A stretch of DNA of 64,000 nucleotides from Clostridium kluyveri (GTDB lineage Bacteria; Bacillota; Clostridia; Clostridiales; Clostridiaceae): NCBI RefSeq assembly GCF_001902295.1, contig NZ_CP018335.1:2170001-2234000 (forward strand). The letters run 5' to 3'. Position 1 is the stretch's first letter, and every line of letters begins with the position of its first letter. The notes beneath the pieces were generated by a model. The model ran no database searches. It had not been told where the DNA came from and saw nothing but the letters and a program-made list of their open reading frames with translations. Shown here in pieces: positions 53,514 through 63,344 of this stretch. The translations under genes were made by a program, and so were the position numbers.

Positions 53514-53532
53514 TTATAGTTACAAACTATAA
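53514..53532. promoter_or_regulatory. Met-box-like palindrome upstream of metE
   Basis: TTATAGTT-aca-AACTATAA, perfect arms. It agrees with the Met-box (TATAGTTTnAAACTATA) bound by the LysR-type MtaR/MetR regulators of streptococci. A half-site CTATAGTG sits nearer the gene at about 53483. Confidence 0.7.
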
Positions 53533-53563
53533 CAGAGAATATGATCCGGTTTAGCTAATTGTT

Positions 53564-56008
53564 TTAGCTGCATTTCTTCATTATTCCCACAACTATTCCA
53601 AGTATTTTAGCCTGATTGCTTCTTACCTGTATTGGCTCATATTCTTCATTTTCCGGTATTAAAAGTACTGTGTCTCCCATTTTCATAAATCTTTTTAAGG
53701 TGGCATTTTCCATATCCACTGCAACTGCCACAATATCACGGTTATCCGCAGCATTTTGTTTTTTTATAACCACTAAATCTCCATTATCTATATTAGATTC
53801 TATCATACTGTCTCCTTTTACTTTAAGCACAAAATGCTCTTCATTATTATTAAACCAATGTGCCGGCAGCCTTAATAAATCTTCATAATTTGAATTCATA
53901 AAAATTGGACTTCCAGATGCTATACTATTATATATTTTAAATGAACTTAAATCTTCTGCTGTATATTGTTCTTCTTCATCATTATCTTTTACAATTATTT
54001 CATGAAAACTATCTGAATCGAAGGTAATTGTGAACTTTTTATCGTGTTTCAAATCCATATATTTATAATTTTCTGTATTTTGAGGAAGCATATTTATATT
54101 AAATTCAGGTATATCATTTATTTCTTCAAAATCTTTATTTATTACAATGCACTGAAACCCATTAGTAACTAATCCATATTGACAACTGCTGCAGTTACTC
54201 ATATAGCTTTTCAACTGGCTTAGTGCAGTAGACAAGGTCATTCCTGGGGCTTTAACTTCAGCCAATATATAGGGTATTTGTGTGTCATTACTATATATTT
54301 GTACACACACATCTATAAATCCAATTTTAGAAAAACTATTAATTTTATATTCTACTTTTAATAAGTCTTCAGGATATTTATAAGTTTGCTGCAATTCTCT
54401 TAAAAACCACTGTCTAACTTTTTCTTCATTGGAATACAGATCTAATATAACATCTTTGAAATAATATTTATCCAAGTCTACTTTATATAGTTTACTTAGT
54501 TTACAGTTATCTTTTATTTTTAAAAATTTAGGATTTATATCTTCTATAAACCTGGAAGGTCTTCCACTGCTGGTTAAATACAATTTCTCCGTAGCCCTGG
54601 TCATACCCACATACAAAAGCTTTCTTTCTATTGATTCCTGTATTTTTTGTTCCTCTGAAGCTCCATAAGAAATATGCGGTATAGTACCTTCGTTTAAGCC
54701 AACTATTATAACTACTTTAAACTCCAATCCCTTAATGGAATGCATAGTTATCAGCTTAATATTGTCACTGTCAAAATTTTCATTATTCTTGCCTACCAGA
54801 ATATTAGGGATTTTATTCTGCTCCAAATTCCGTTTCATATTATTTAATATAGTTCTATTCTTTGCGACTATTACTATATCTCTTAAACTGTATTTTCTGC
54901 ACAAACTATTTATTTGTTTCATTATATAAATGGATTGTTCCTTTTCATTAATAAACCCTTTATATACAGGATATGAACCTTGCTTATCGATCAATAAAGG
55001 TTTTACATAATTATCATCCTCCACAATATTTATGTCTTTCTCTATCAAGCTGTAAGCAGCCTGAGATATTTGTGTAGTGGTTCTGTAACTTTTAGATAAA
55101 ATATTGCTCTTTCCAGTCATGTCAAACCCTATACTTGCAAAACTTCTCCCCTTTACAAGCCATGAATGAGTATATATACTTTGGGCAGTATCTGCTACAA
55201 ACATAAAACTTGAATATTCTTTTTCAAGATAAAGAGTTTTTAAAAATTCCAATTGAGTTCTTGTAAGATCCTGACTTTCATCTACTATTATATGAGTATA
55301 CTTTTTCACCACATTACTTTTGGCTTCTTCCAAAGCCATAAGAGCCATATCTCCAAAATCAATATGTCCTGATTTTCTTAATTTTTTATTATAGAGTGTC
55401 ATAAGTTCAAATATAGCTCTTCTTATCTCGGAATTTTTCATGAGCTTTTGAGGACTTTCGCCGCTCTTTTTTAAGGTTCTTCCTATCCTATCTACATTTT
55501 GATATTCTTCCAATTCCATATAGTTACAGGCTTTAATCCATTCTATTTCATCTAATAGAAATTGGGAATTTTTTATATCTAATATTGAACTATCTAAAAC
55601 TTTGCCCATTTGTGCAATAGATTCATTAATTAGGGTATATTTAACATTATTATCAGCTAAATCATACTTCACTCTGTTATTTTTACTATATCTTTTATAA
55701 TATTTATATATAACTTTATCTATATTATATATTTCAACTTTAGATGAATCCACCTGAAATAAACTCTGGAAATCAATATTATCTTCCTCTTGTATTTTTT
55801 CATATATATACTTTATATAATTAATAAGAGTTCTATTAAAAGTTATCACCAATATTCTATCCTGTTTTTCAAAACAATAGTGGTTAAGTAAAAATGATAT
55901 TCTATTTACTGCCACTGTAGTTTTTCCCGAGCCTGCCACTCCCCTTATAAGACTATGACCAGAAGGCCTTAATTGAACTAATTTCTTTTGTTCTACATTA
56001 AGCTGCAT
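53564..56008 (-). CDS. UvrD-like helicase fused to nuclease-like and LexA-type S24 peptidase domains
   Basis: 814 residues from ATG 56008 (GGGGGGA 8 nt upstream). Superfamily I helicase (about 1-510): Walker A GVAGSGKTT, DESQDLTR, SYRTTTQIS, TMHSIKGLEFK, LYVGMTRATEKLY. Then a HsdR-N-like domain (about 550-650) with FIDVCVQIY and ILAEVKAPG (D...ExK). The last 120 residues are an S24/LexA peptidase: SIASGSPIF (possible cleavage region), VKGDSMIES (Ser) and ATLKRFMK (Lys). The combination suggests a DNA-repair or defence helicase that cuts itself when bound to RecA filaments. The end has a duplicated 5' copy at 56490-56621. Confidence 0.88.
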   Translation of the reverse strand: MQLNVEQKKLVQLRPSGHSLIRGVAGSGKTTVAVNRISFLLNHYCFEKQDRILVITFNRTLINYIKYIYEKIQEEDNIDFQSLFQVDSSKVEIYNIDKVIYKYYKRYSKNNRVKYDLADNNVKYTLINESIAQMGKVLDSSILDIKNSQFLLDEIEWIKACNYMELEEYQNVDRIGRTLKKSGESPQKLMKNSEIRRAIFELMTLYNKKLRKSGHIDFGDMALMALEEAKSNVVKKYTHIIVDESQDLTRTQLEFLKTLYLEKEYSSFMFVADTAQSIYTHSWLVKGRSFASIGFDMTGKSNILSKSYRTTTQISQAAYSLIEKDINIVEDDNYVKPLLIDKQGSYPVYKGFINEKEQSIYIMKQINSLCRKYSLRDIVIVAKNRTILNNMKRNLEQNKIPNILVGKNNENFDSDNIKLITMHSIKGLEFKVVIIVGLNEGTIPHISYGASEEQKIQESIERKLLYVGMTRATEKLYLTSSGRPSRFIEDINPKFLKIKDNCKLSKLYKVDLDKYYFKDVILDLYSNEEKVRQWFLRELQQTYKYPEDLLKVEYKINSFSKIGFIDVCVQIYSNDTQIPYILAEVKAPGMTLSTALSQLKSYMSNCSSCQYGLVTNGFQCIVINKDFEEINDIPEFNINMLPQNTENYKYMDLKHDKKFTITFDSDSFHEIIVKDNDEEEQYTAEDLSSFKIYNSIASGSPIFMNSNYEDLLRLPAHWFNNNEEHFVLKVKGDSMIESNIDNGDLVVIKKQNAADNRDIVAVAVDMENATLKRFMKMGDTVLLIPENEEYEPIQVRSNQAKILGIVVGIMKKCS

Positions 56009-56098
56009 ATACATATCCCCCCAAATGTAAAATTCGCACATTATGTTCACATTATAACTTATTTTTACTTTTTTATCAAAAATGCAACATTATCAATA
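55967..56098. repeat. Direct repeat, copy 1 (helicase 5' end and upstream)
   Basis: About 130 nt covering the first codons, ribosome site and upstream region of the helicase gene, from CTTAATTGAACTA to CATTATCAATA. Copy 2 is at 56490-56621 with about 85-90 percent identity by eye. Confidence 0.8.
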
Positions 56099-56341
56099 TA
56101 ATAGTGATGAGCCATCCAAGCTAGCTGACAATAATTTTGAAAGTATTCTATATGATAGAGAGCAAGCCTTTCAGATACATAAAACTTTACATTGTATGGA
56201 TGAACCTTATAAAGAAGCATTTACTCTCAGGGTATTTGGAGAATTGTCTTTTAAACAAATCTATTAAATTTTGGAAAAACTGAAAGCTGGGCAAGAGTTA
56301 CATTTTATCGCGCAAAACAGAAAATACAAAATTTGATGTAA
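56082..56341 (+). pseudogene. ECF sigma factor remnant, frameshifted
   Basis: The first frame reads EPSKLADNNFESILYDREQA, DEPYKEAFTLRVFGELSFKQ then stops; the other frame gives GKTESWARVTFYRAKQKIQ and ends at TAA 56339-56341. Together they are region 4 of an ECF sigma factor (helix-turn-helix with SWARVTxYRAKxKI). Region 2 is missing. The initial 8 or so codons come from the repeat and are not sigma sequence. Confidence 0.75.
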
Positions 56342-56860
56342 TTAAAATCACTGATGTATGCAGACTTTCTGACGGCAGAATCGCCTATGAGGTAGAAGAT
56401 ATGTTTAATATTAGAGATTAAAAGGTCGTGAAAATAATTATCTAATTTCACTTTCCCCCTATATTTTTAAACATAGGGGGCTTGTAATGCTTTAATTGAA
56501 CTAATTTTTTTGTTCCACATTAAGCTGCATATACATATCCCCCTAAAATGTAAAATTCGAACATTGTGTTCATATTATGACTTATTTCTGCTTTTTTATC
56601 AAAAATACAACATTATCAATAGGAATTTATTGGGAATTAACTATATATTATTGTAATTTTATAGTACATTATGTAGTATATTTTCAGAATATTTGATATA
56701 ATATTTTTGGGTGAATCTATAAAAAAGATAATATTAATACCTCAAGTTAAAAAATAACTTACAAAGAATTCTCGGAAATAATCGGAAATAAATTGTTTAA
56801 TCACCATGGGTGATATAAAATAAGCCGAATTTCAAAGGTAAAGAAAGGAATATAATAAGC
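56342..56860. other. Gap with a gene tail and the second repeat copy
   Basis: 56344-56421 (plus) reads KITDVCRLSDGRIAYEVEDM and ends FNIRD, the probable tail of an unknown gene that once followed the sigma factor. AAAGGTCGTGAAAATAATTA near 56421 recurs at 57737 (AAGGCCGTGGAAATAATAAG). Then comes copy 2 of the direct repeat. From 56622 to 56860 AT-rich sequence with the DUF2225 gene promoter. Confidence 0.5.
56490..56621. repeat. Direct repeat, copy 2
   Basis: Matches 55967-56098, including the start codons of the helicase gene read in the minus direction, but the frame here is cut at once. A leftover of a tandem duplication or of recombination that brought in the sigma remnant. Confidence 0.8.
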
Positions 56861-57730
56861 ATGGAAGAGGGTACAAATATTTTTTCAGGTTTGGAAGAAT
56901 TAGGATTTACAAACGCAGACAGTATTGAAGTATATAAGAAATATAAAGAAGAAAAGATAGTAAAAGAGACCCCTAAGATAACAGAAGATATGCTTTTGTA
57001 TGATAAAGAAGTTACTTGTCCAGTATGCCAGCACAAATTTTCAGTTCGTACAGTAAAAATAGCTGGTTATAGAATGAAAAAAAAAGAAAGTGATTTTTAT
57101 ATAAAATATGACATTATAAACCCGTACTTCTATGATGTTTGGGTATGTAATATGTGTGGTTATGCTTCTATGAAGGCTGATTTTTATAAATTAAGATCAT
57201 TTGAGATAGAAAGCATACAGAAAAACATTACTCCTAAATGGCGCGGCAGAAAATATCCCACAATATACGATATTAATATATCATTAGAAAGGTATAAGCT
57301 ATCATTACTTAATTATGTAATTATTGATTCCAATTCCAGTAAAAAGGCTATAAATTGCTTGAAAATTTCATGGCTATATAGAGAGCTTGGAGATATAAAA
57401 AATGAGGAATTATTCAGGAAACAAGCTCTTATAGGACTTAAGGATGCGTACTTAAACGAACAACTTCCTGTATATGGTATGAATGGTTTTACAATCTTGT
57501 ATTTAATAGGTGAATTAAATAGACGTTCAAGTAATTATGATGAAGCGTTAAGGTATCTAGGAGAGGTAATAACTTCCAAAAGTGCAAATAGGAAGATAAA
57601 AAATTTGGCAATAGATCAAAGAGATTTAATACGAGAAACATTAAAGAATAATGAAGAGAATAATACAAAAGATGTTGTGGAAAGCAAGAAAAAATCGGGT
57701 TTATTTTCAAAACTATTTAAACAAAGTTGA
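56861..57730 (+). CDS. DUF2225 protein
   Basis: 289 residues. Two zinc-type CxxC pairs: TCPVCQHKFSVRTVK and VCNMCGYASMKADF, then a TPR-like helical region (about 130-265, SKKAINCLKISWLYRELGDI) and a lysine-rich tail. DUF2225 members are widespread in clostridia; function unknown. Start ATG 56861 with AAAGGAA. Confidence 0.88.
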   Translation: MEEGTNIFSGLEELGFTNADSIEVYKKYKEEKIVKETPKITEDMLLYDKEVTCPVCQHKFSVRTVKIAGYRMKKKESDFYIKYDIINPYFYDVWVCNMCGYASMKADFYKLRSFEIESIQKNITPKWRGRKYPTIYDINISLERYKLSLLNYVIIDSNSSKKAINCLKISWLYRELGDIKNEELFRKQALIGLKDAYLNEQLPVYGMNGFTILYLIGELNRRSSNYDEALRYLGEVITSKSANRKIKNLAIDQRDLIRETLKNNEENNTKDVVESKKKSGLFSKLFKQS

Positions 57731-57750
57731 ATTTAAGGCCGTGGAAATAA

Positions 57751-57790
57751 TAAGGTTCAGATGGAGTTTTCTATCTCCATCCGAACCTTA
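57751..57790. terminator. Bidirectional terminator between DUF2225 and lpd
   Basis: TAAGGTTC (57751-57758) with GAACCTTA (57783-57790), and GATGGAG (57760-57766) with CTCCATC (57775-57781). It lies between two converging genes. Confidence 0.75.
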
Positions 57791-57793
57791 AAA

Positions 57794-59161
57794 TCACTCC
57801 CTCACCAATTCCCCTACTCCTTCAGAAAAAGTAGGATGAGGGTGAATTACATGGGCCATTTGTGAAAGAGTCATACCATTTACAATAGCCAATGTAAATT
57901 GACTTATTATATCCGTTGCTCTGGCACACATAAGTTGTGCCCCAATAATTTTTTCCGTTTCCTTTTCCGCAATCACCTTCATAAAACCTCTCTCTTGCAT
58001 TGTCAAAACTGATTTTCCATTTGCCATCATTGGATATTTTTTAGCGATTACATCAATACCTGCCTCTTTTGCTTTATTAGCCGTAATACCTACTACAGCA
58101 ATTTCAGGATTGGTATAGACACAACCTGGAATTACTTTTACATCTAAAGATTCTTCTTTTCCCATAATATGCCTAACTGCACAAAGTGCTTCAGAGGAAG
58201 CTGCATGAGCAAGCTGTATGCCCCCAATAACATCACCAATAGCATATATGGAAGGACAACTGGTTTTATAATATTTATCCACCGAAATCTTTCCTTTTTC
58301 TGTTTTAACAGCAAAATTTTCATCAAAAAGTCCTTCTGTACTAGGCTTTCTTCCAATTGCCACAAGCACACCATCTATTTCAATATGCTGTAATTTTTCC
58401 TTTTCTCTGTAGGTACACAGAATTTTTCCTTCTTGTGTTTGTTCTAGTTTTTCCACACTGGCAGATGTATGAATATCTACTTCCTGCTTTTTTAAAATCT
58501 GCTTCAGATTGGTACCAATTTCCCTATCCATATCAGGAAGAACCCGGTTCATTGCTTCAATAACCGTTACTCTGCACCCAAAAGCACTGTACAGGGATGC
58601 AAATTCCATTCCAATAACACCGCCGCCAATAATAACAAGGTGGTGAAACAAATCCTCTTTGTTTAAAAGTTCATAGCTTGTAACAACATTTTTCAATTGG
58701 ATGCCAGGAATAGGAGGAATTGCGGCACTAGATCCCGAAGCTATAATAATTCGTTCTGCCTCAATAATCTTCTTTTCTCCATTTTCACTGACAGCTACTT
58801 GATGTGCATTAACAATCTTTCCTGAAGCATAAAAAACATCTACTTTATTTTTTTGAAGTAACATTTTCATGCCACTAGAAAGCTTATTTATCACTTCTTG
58901 CTTATATTGAAGCAAAGCAGGTACATTAAGCACAGCTTTTTCCACCTGTATTCCAAACTTTTTGCTTTCCTTTATTTCCTGATAAATACCTGCTAAATGT
59001 AATAAAGCTTTCATTGGAATACATCCCCTATTTAAACAAGTACCACCTAATTTATCTTTTTCAATAACTGCAGTTTTCATTCCGGATTTTGCTGCTTCAA
59101 GAGCTGCTGCACTACCTCCGGGTCCTGCCCCTATTACAATCAGATCATATTTATAAGCCAT
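57794..59161 (-). CDS. lpdA: Dihydrolipoyl dehydrogenase (glycine cleavage L protein)
   Basis: 455 residues. FAD site IGAGPGGSAAA, redox disulfide GGTCLNRGCIP, NAD site VIIGGGVIGMEF, second FAD block YAIGDVIGG, and the His-Glu pair HPHPTFSEGVGE. Reoxidises the dihydrolipoyl arm of GcvH. Last gene of the gcv operon. Confidence 0.95.
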   Translation of the reverse strand: MAYKYDLIVIGAGPGGSAAALEAAKSGMKTAVIEKDKLGGTCLNRGCIPMKALLHLAGIYQEIKESKKFGIQVEKAVLNVPALLQYKQEVINKLSSGMKMLLQKNKVDVFYASGKIVNAHQVAVSENGEKKIIEAERIIIASGSSAAIPPIPGIQLKNVVTSYELLNKEDLFHHLVIIGGGVIGMEFASLYSAFGCRVTVIEAMNRVLPDMDREIGTNLKQILKKQEVDIHTSASVEKLEQTQEGKILCTYREKEKLQHIEIDGVLVAIGRKPSTEGLFDENFAVKTEKGKISVDKYYKTSCPSIYAIGDVIGGIQLAHAASSEALCAVRHIMGKEESLDVKVIPGCVYTNPEIAVVGITANKAKEAGIDVIAKKYPMMANGKSVLTMQERGFMKVIAEKETEKIIGAQLMCARATDIISQFTLAIVNGMTLSQMAHVIHPHPTFSEGVGELVRE

Positions 59162-59172
59162 GTTTTTCTCCT

Positions 59173-60165
59173 TTACATATTGTCATGAATCAACATTCCT
59201 ATATCTCTTGCAACAACCTGTTCCCATCCCTTTGCAAAATTTTTAGCCAGTATATCTTTTAACTGATTTTCCTCATAAGTGCATCCAATGAGTACTTTGG
59301 GAATTCTCAAAATCAATTCCTCATCCATGGCATCAGAAAATGCATTTAACGATTTTATCTTGCCCCCCTGAACTTGAAACTGCAGTTGTATATCTCCCCA
59401 ATTAAAACGTGCACACATTTCATGCTGAAATTCAATTTTTCTTCCATATTTCCATTCCCAGGATTCAAACTTCTCCTTTAAAATTTCAAACTCTTCTTTT
59501 TCAATTTGGGACTCACTAATTTTTTCAGGATTTAATCCATACACTTCTCCAAAAGATTCTATAAGCTTCTCACACATAACATCTGTTGTAAGTGATGGAC
59601 AAAGCTTTCTTAAATTTATCACTCTTGATTTTACAGAACTTACACTTTTAGATTGCAATTTTTCTTTTGAAACATTAAGATACTTAGACATATCTTCAGT
59701 ATTTACATCAATCAAAAGTGTTCCATGATGATAACAAAAATCACCTGACTTATAAAATGCATTCCCCGAGAACTTTCTCCCATCTACTGTAATATCATTT
59801 CTTCCTGTTTTTTCTGCATTGATTCCCAGTTTTTTCACAGCTTCTATAATTACTTGAAGCTGCATATCTACATTATAGTTATCTTTTTTAACTGCAAATG
59901 TAAAGTTTAAATTACCCAAGTCGTGATATACGGCTCCTCCCCCAGACAATCTACGTACCAAATATCCTCCATCATCTTCAAGTTCTCCTACCTTACATTC
60001 CTTCCAGCAATTCTGATTTCTTCCTATAACTACCGTATGACAATTTTGCCACAGATATAAAATGCATTCATTATCTCCTACATGAAAGGTTAAATATTCT
60101 TCAAGGGCCAGATTTTCATAAGGATAAGTTCCCTTTCCCTTTATAAATAATAACTTCTCTACCAT
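59173..60165 (-). CDS. lplA: Lipoate-protein ligase A
   Basis: 330 residues. RRLSGGGAVYHDLGNLNF and GRNDITVDGRKFSGNAFY (catalytic Lys) plus the C-terminal accessory domain. Attaches lipoate to GcvH with ATP. It starts directly where gcvPB ends and is in the same operon. Confidence 0.94.
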   Translation of the reverse strand: MVEKLLFIKGKGTYPYENLALEEYLTFHVGDNECILYLWQNCHTVVIGRNQNCWKECKVGELEDDGGYLVRRLSGGGAVYHDLGNLNFTFAVKKDNYNVDMQLQVIIEAVKKLGINAEKTGRNDITVDGRKFSGNAFYKSGDFCYHHGTLLIDVNTEDMSKYLNVSKEKLQSKSVSSVKSRVINLRKLCPSLTTDVMCEKLIESFGEVYGLNPEKISESQIEKEEFEILKEKFESWEWKYGRKIEFQHEMCARFNWGDIQLQFQVQGGKIKSLNAFSDAMDEELILRIPKVLIGCTYEENQLKDILAKNFAKGWEQVVARDIGMLIHDNM

Positions 60166-61629
60166 TTACAAGACGCCCTTTCTTGTATTATTTTTACTTT
60201 CCATGTAATACTGAAGTTTAGGTTTTGTAGCTGCTAGAACTTCATCAGGTCTTCGGACTACTGTATTATACGGATACTCATGAACCTTTTCTGGTGCTTC
60301 TTCTGCCTTTTTGTATATCTCTTTAAAAACAGAAATTGCCTCATCTAATGTTTCTTTTGTCTCAGTTTCCGTAGGTTCAATCATCAATGCCTCATGGACG
60401 ATTAATGGAAAATATATGGTAGGTGGATGTACACCATAATCAAGGAGAGCTTTTGCTATATCCAGCGCTAAAACTCCATGTTCTTTTTTCATATTTTTCA
60501 TAGTTACTACAAATTCATGCATACAGGTTCTATCGTAGGCCACATCATAACGATCAGATAGTTTTACTCTCATATAATTAGCATTTAATACTGCATTTTC
60601 AGCTGTTTCCAAAATACCGTCCTTCCCTAACATGATAATATAGGTAAGAGCTTTTACAACTACTTGAAAATTACCGTAAAATGATTTTACATCACCAATA
60701 CTTTCTTCTGTCTTATGTAACATATAAGTATCATCTTCTTGTTTTACAACTATTTTTCCTGGAAGAAATTTTTTTAAAAAATCCTTGCAGCCTACAGGAC
60801 CACTTCCCGGTCCTCCTCCTCCATGAGGTGCAGAAAATGTTTTATGTAGATTAATGTGTATAACATCAAACCCCATATCTCCGGGTCTTACAATTCCCAT
60901 AACTGCATTTAAATTGGCACCATCGTAATAATTTAATCCTCCTGCTTCATGAACCATTTTAGTTATTTCCAGAATATTTTTATCAAATAAGCCCAAAGTG
61001 TTAGGATTAGTCAACATAAGTCCTGCAGTATCTTCTCCAAGTACCTCTTTTAATTTAACTATATCTACACATCCGTCTTTCCCTGAAGGAATACTAATTA
61101 CCTTAAACCCTGCCATAGCAGCACTGGCAGGATTGGTTCCATGTGCTGAATCCGGTACTATAATTTTATCTCTTTTTTCGTCATTTCTACTTTCATGATA
61201 AGCTTTAATCAAAAGTAATCCTGTAAATTCTCCATGAGCACCTGCCGCAGGCTGCATGGTCATGGCATCCATTCCTGTTATTTCACATAAATACTTTTCT
61301 GCCATGTAAAGCAGTTTAAGACAACCCTGCACTGTATTTTCAGGCTGCAGAGGATGAATTTTTGTAAAGCCTGAAAGAGATGCTGTTTCTTCATTGATTT
61401 TGGGGTTATATTTCATAGTACAGGACCCAAGTGGATAAAATCCATCATTAACTCCATGTGCTCTTTTTGCCAGGCTGCTATAATGTCTGCTGATTTCACT
61501 CTCTGACAACCCCGGAAGACGCATTTCGTTTTGCCTAAGTGCGCAGTTTGGAATTACAGAAGGTACATCATTTTCAGGTAATATACTGGATTTTCTTCCC
61601 GTATTTCCTTTTTCAAATAACAATTTCAT
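60166..61629 (-). CDS. gcvPB: Glycine dehydrogenase (decarboxylating) subunit 2
   Basis: 487 residues. PLP lysine in HINLHKTFSAPHGGGGPG; early block RLPGLSESEISRHYSSLAKR. With GcvPA it makes the two-subunit P protein that decarboxylates glycine and loads the aminomethyl group on GcvH. Overlaps gcvPA by 4 nt. Confidence 0.96.
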   Translation of the reverse strand: MKLLFEKGNTGRKSSILPENDVPSVIPNCALRQNEMRLPGLSESEISRHYSSLAKRAHGVNDGFYPLGSCTMKYNPKINEETASLSGFTKIHPLQPENTVQGCLKLLYMAEKYLCEITGMDAMTMQPAAGAHGEFTGLLLIKAYHESRNDEKRDKIIVPDSAHGTNPASAAMAGFKVISIPSGKDGCVDIVKLKEVLGEDTAGLMLTNPNTLGLFDKNILEITKMVHEAGGLNYYDGANLNAVMGIVRPGDMGFDVIHINLHKTFSAPHGGGGPGSGPVGCKDFLKKFLPGKIVVKQEDDTYMLHKTEESIGDVKSFYGNFQVVVKALTYIIMLGKDGILETAENAVLNANYMRVKLSDRYDVAYDRTCMHEFVVTMKNMKKEHGVLALDIAKALLDYGVHPPTIYFPLIVHEALMIEPTETETKETLDEAISVFKEIYKKAEEAPEKVHEYPYNTVVRRPDEVLAATKPKLQYYMESKNNTRKGVL

Positions 61630-62945
61630 TTTTTCTGCATCTCCTTTACAATACCAACCAATTTATCCATATGAACCCTGGTATTTAATTCTGTGGTACA
61701 CCATAGTATTTCTTTTTCTCCTATAGGAAGTCCTCCCAAAATGTTTTCCTTCTCCAATTTTTTAAGTATTTCATCTGCATTATTATCTGAAACTGTTACA
61801 AATTCATGAAAAAATTCCTGTGAATACTTTAATTTCAGTCCCACATTTTCCAGTTCCTTTTGCAAATAATGGGCCTTTGAGGTACATTGAGTGGCCGTTT
61901 CTCTTATGCCTTCACTTCCCATAACTGCCATGTAAACTGATGCTGTCATTGCGCATAGTGCCTGATTGGAACAAATATTGGAACTTGCCCTCTCTCTTTT
62001 AATATGCTGTTCTCTTGCCTGCAGCGTCAGCACAAAGGCTCTTTTTCCATCCATATCTACAGTTTCCCCTACAATACGTCCGGGAAGTTTTCTCATCATT
62101 TTAGAAGTGGATGCCATAAATCCAAGGTAAGGTCCTCCAAAAGATAGTGGCATTCCAAGGGGCTGTCCTTCCCCAACTGCAATATCTGCACCACACTCTC
62201 CTGGTGTCTTTAAAATCCCAAGAGAAATAGGATTACAGCCCATTATAAAGCTGGCTCCCTTTTCATGCACCACCTCTGAGATTTTATCGCCATCCTCTAT
62301 AATTCCATAATAATTTGGCTGCTGCATATAAAAACATGCTGATTTATCATCAAGCATCTCCTTGAGCTTTTCGTAATCTGTAACACCATCTTTTTCAGGT
62401 ACAATAAAAAGTTCCCCGCCGCTGCCAAAGCAATAAGTTTTAATGGTATTCATGACTTCAGGATTTATGGTTTCAGATACATATATATCTTTTCTCTTTT
62501 TATTTCTACACATAGCCACCGCTTCTGCCGCTGCACTGGCACCATCATAAACAGATGCATTGGAAACATCCATACCTGTGAGTTCACAAATCATAGTCTG
62601 ATATTCAAAAATAGACTGTAAAATTCCCTGACTGATTTCTGATTGATAGGGCGTATATGCAGTTTGAAATGTTTCTTTTGAAAGCACATTCTTTACAACA
62701 GCAGGTATATAATGATTATATGCTCCTCCCCCCCTAAAAATATATTTAAAAACTTTATTCTTTTGGGCTATTTCTTCCATTTTTACTAATGCTTCTATTT
62801 CAGATATTCCCTCAGGCAGATTTAATGCTTTTTTTAGTCTTACCTCTTTAGGAATATCATGAAATAAGTCATCAAAACTTTTATATCCTATTTCATTTAG
62901 CATCTGTAACTGTTCTTCTCTGGTATTTGGCACATAAGTTCCCAT
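61626..62945 (-). CDS. gcvPA: Glycine dehydrogenase (decarboxylating) subunit 1
   Basis: 439 residues. YTPYQSEISQGILQSIFEYQ, MSLSFGGPYLGFM-type block (GMPLSFGGPYLGFMA) and LTLQAREQHIKRERASSNIC. Partner of GcvPB. Start ATG 62945, GGAGGTAA upstream. Confidence 0.96.
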   Translation of the reverse strand: MGTYVPNTREEQLQMLNEIGYKSFDDLFHDIPKEVRLKKALNLPEGISEIEALVKMEEIAQKNKVFKYIFRGGGAYNHYIPAVVKNVLSKETFQTAYTPYQSEISQGILQSIFEYQTMICELTGMDVSNASVYDGASAAAEAVAMCRNKKRKDIYVSETINPEVMNTIKTYCFGSGGELFIVPEKDGVTDYEKLKEMLDDKSACFYMQQPNYYGIIEDGDKISEVVHEKGASFIMGCNPISLGILKTPGECGADIAVGEGQPLGMPLSFGGPYLGFMASTSKMMRKLPGRIVGETVDMDGKRAFVLTLQAREQHIKRERASSNICSNQALCAMTASVYMAVMGSEGIRETATQCTSKAHYLQKELENVGLKLKYSQEFFHEFVTVSDNNADEILKKLEKENILGGLPIGEKEILWCTTELNTRVHMDKLVGIVKEMQKK

Positions 62946-62963
62946 GAAATTACCTCCATTTTG

Positions 62964-63344
62964 TTATTCCTTTTCGCTATTTACAACTGCCTCATATTCT
63001 TCAGCTGTCAATAAGTTTTCCCTATCACTGATTTCTCCTATTTTTACAAGCCATGCTTCATAAGGAGCCTCATTGATCCATCCCGGTCTGTCTAAAAGCT
63101 CTTCATTAACTTCTTCTATCACACCGCTTAATGGTGCATATACATCCGATGCCGCCTTAACAGATTCCACATCTAAAAATACTTCCCCTGCGGTAACTTC
63201 ATCACCTTCCTCTGGAAGATTTACAAATACCAGATCCCCAAGTTCACTTTGAGCATAGTCAGTTAGTCCCACCAAAGCCTTATCTCCTTCTATTTTTACC
63301 CATTCATGCGATTTGGTGTACATAAGTTCTTTTGGAAAATTCAT
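62964..63344 (-). CDS. gcvH: Glycine cleavage H protein
   Basis: 126 residues. Lipoylated lysine in DVESVKAASDVYAPLSG; start KELMYTKSHEWVKIEGDKA. Shuttles the aminomethyl group among P, T and L proteins. Overlaps gcvT by 4 nt. Confidence 0.97.
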   Translation of the reverse strand: MNFPKELMYTKSHEWVKIEGDKALVGLTDYAQSELGDLVFVNLPEEGDEVTAGEVFLDVESVKAASDVYAPLSGVIEEVNEELLDRPGWINEAPYEAWLVKIGEISDRENLLTAEEYEAVVNSEKE

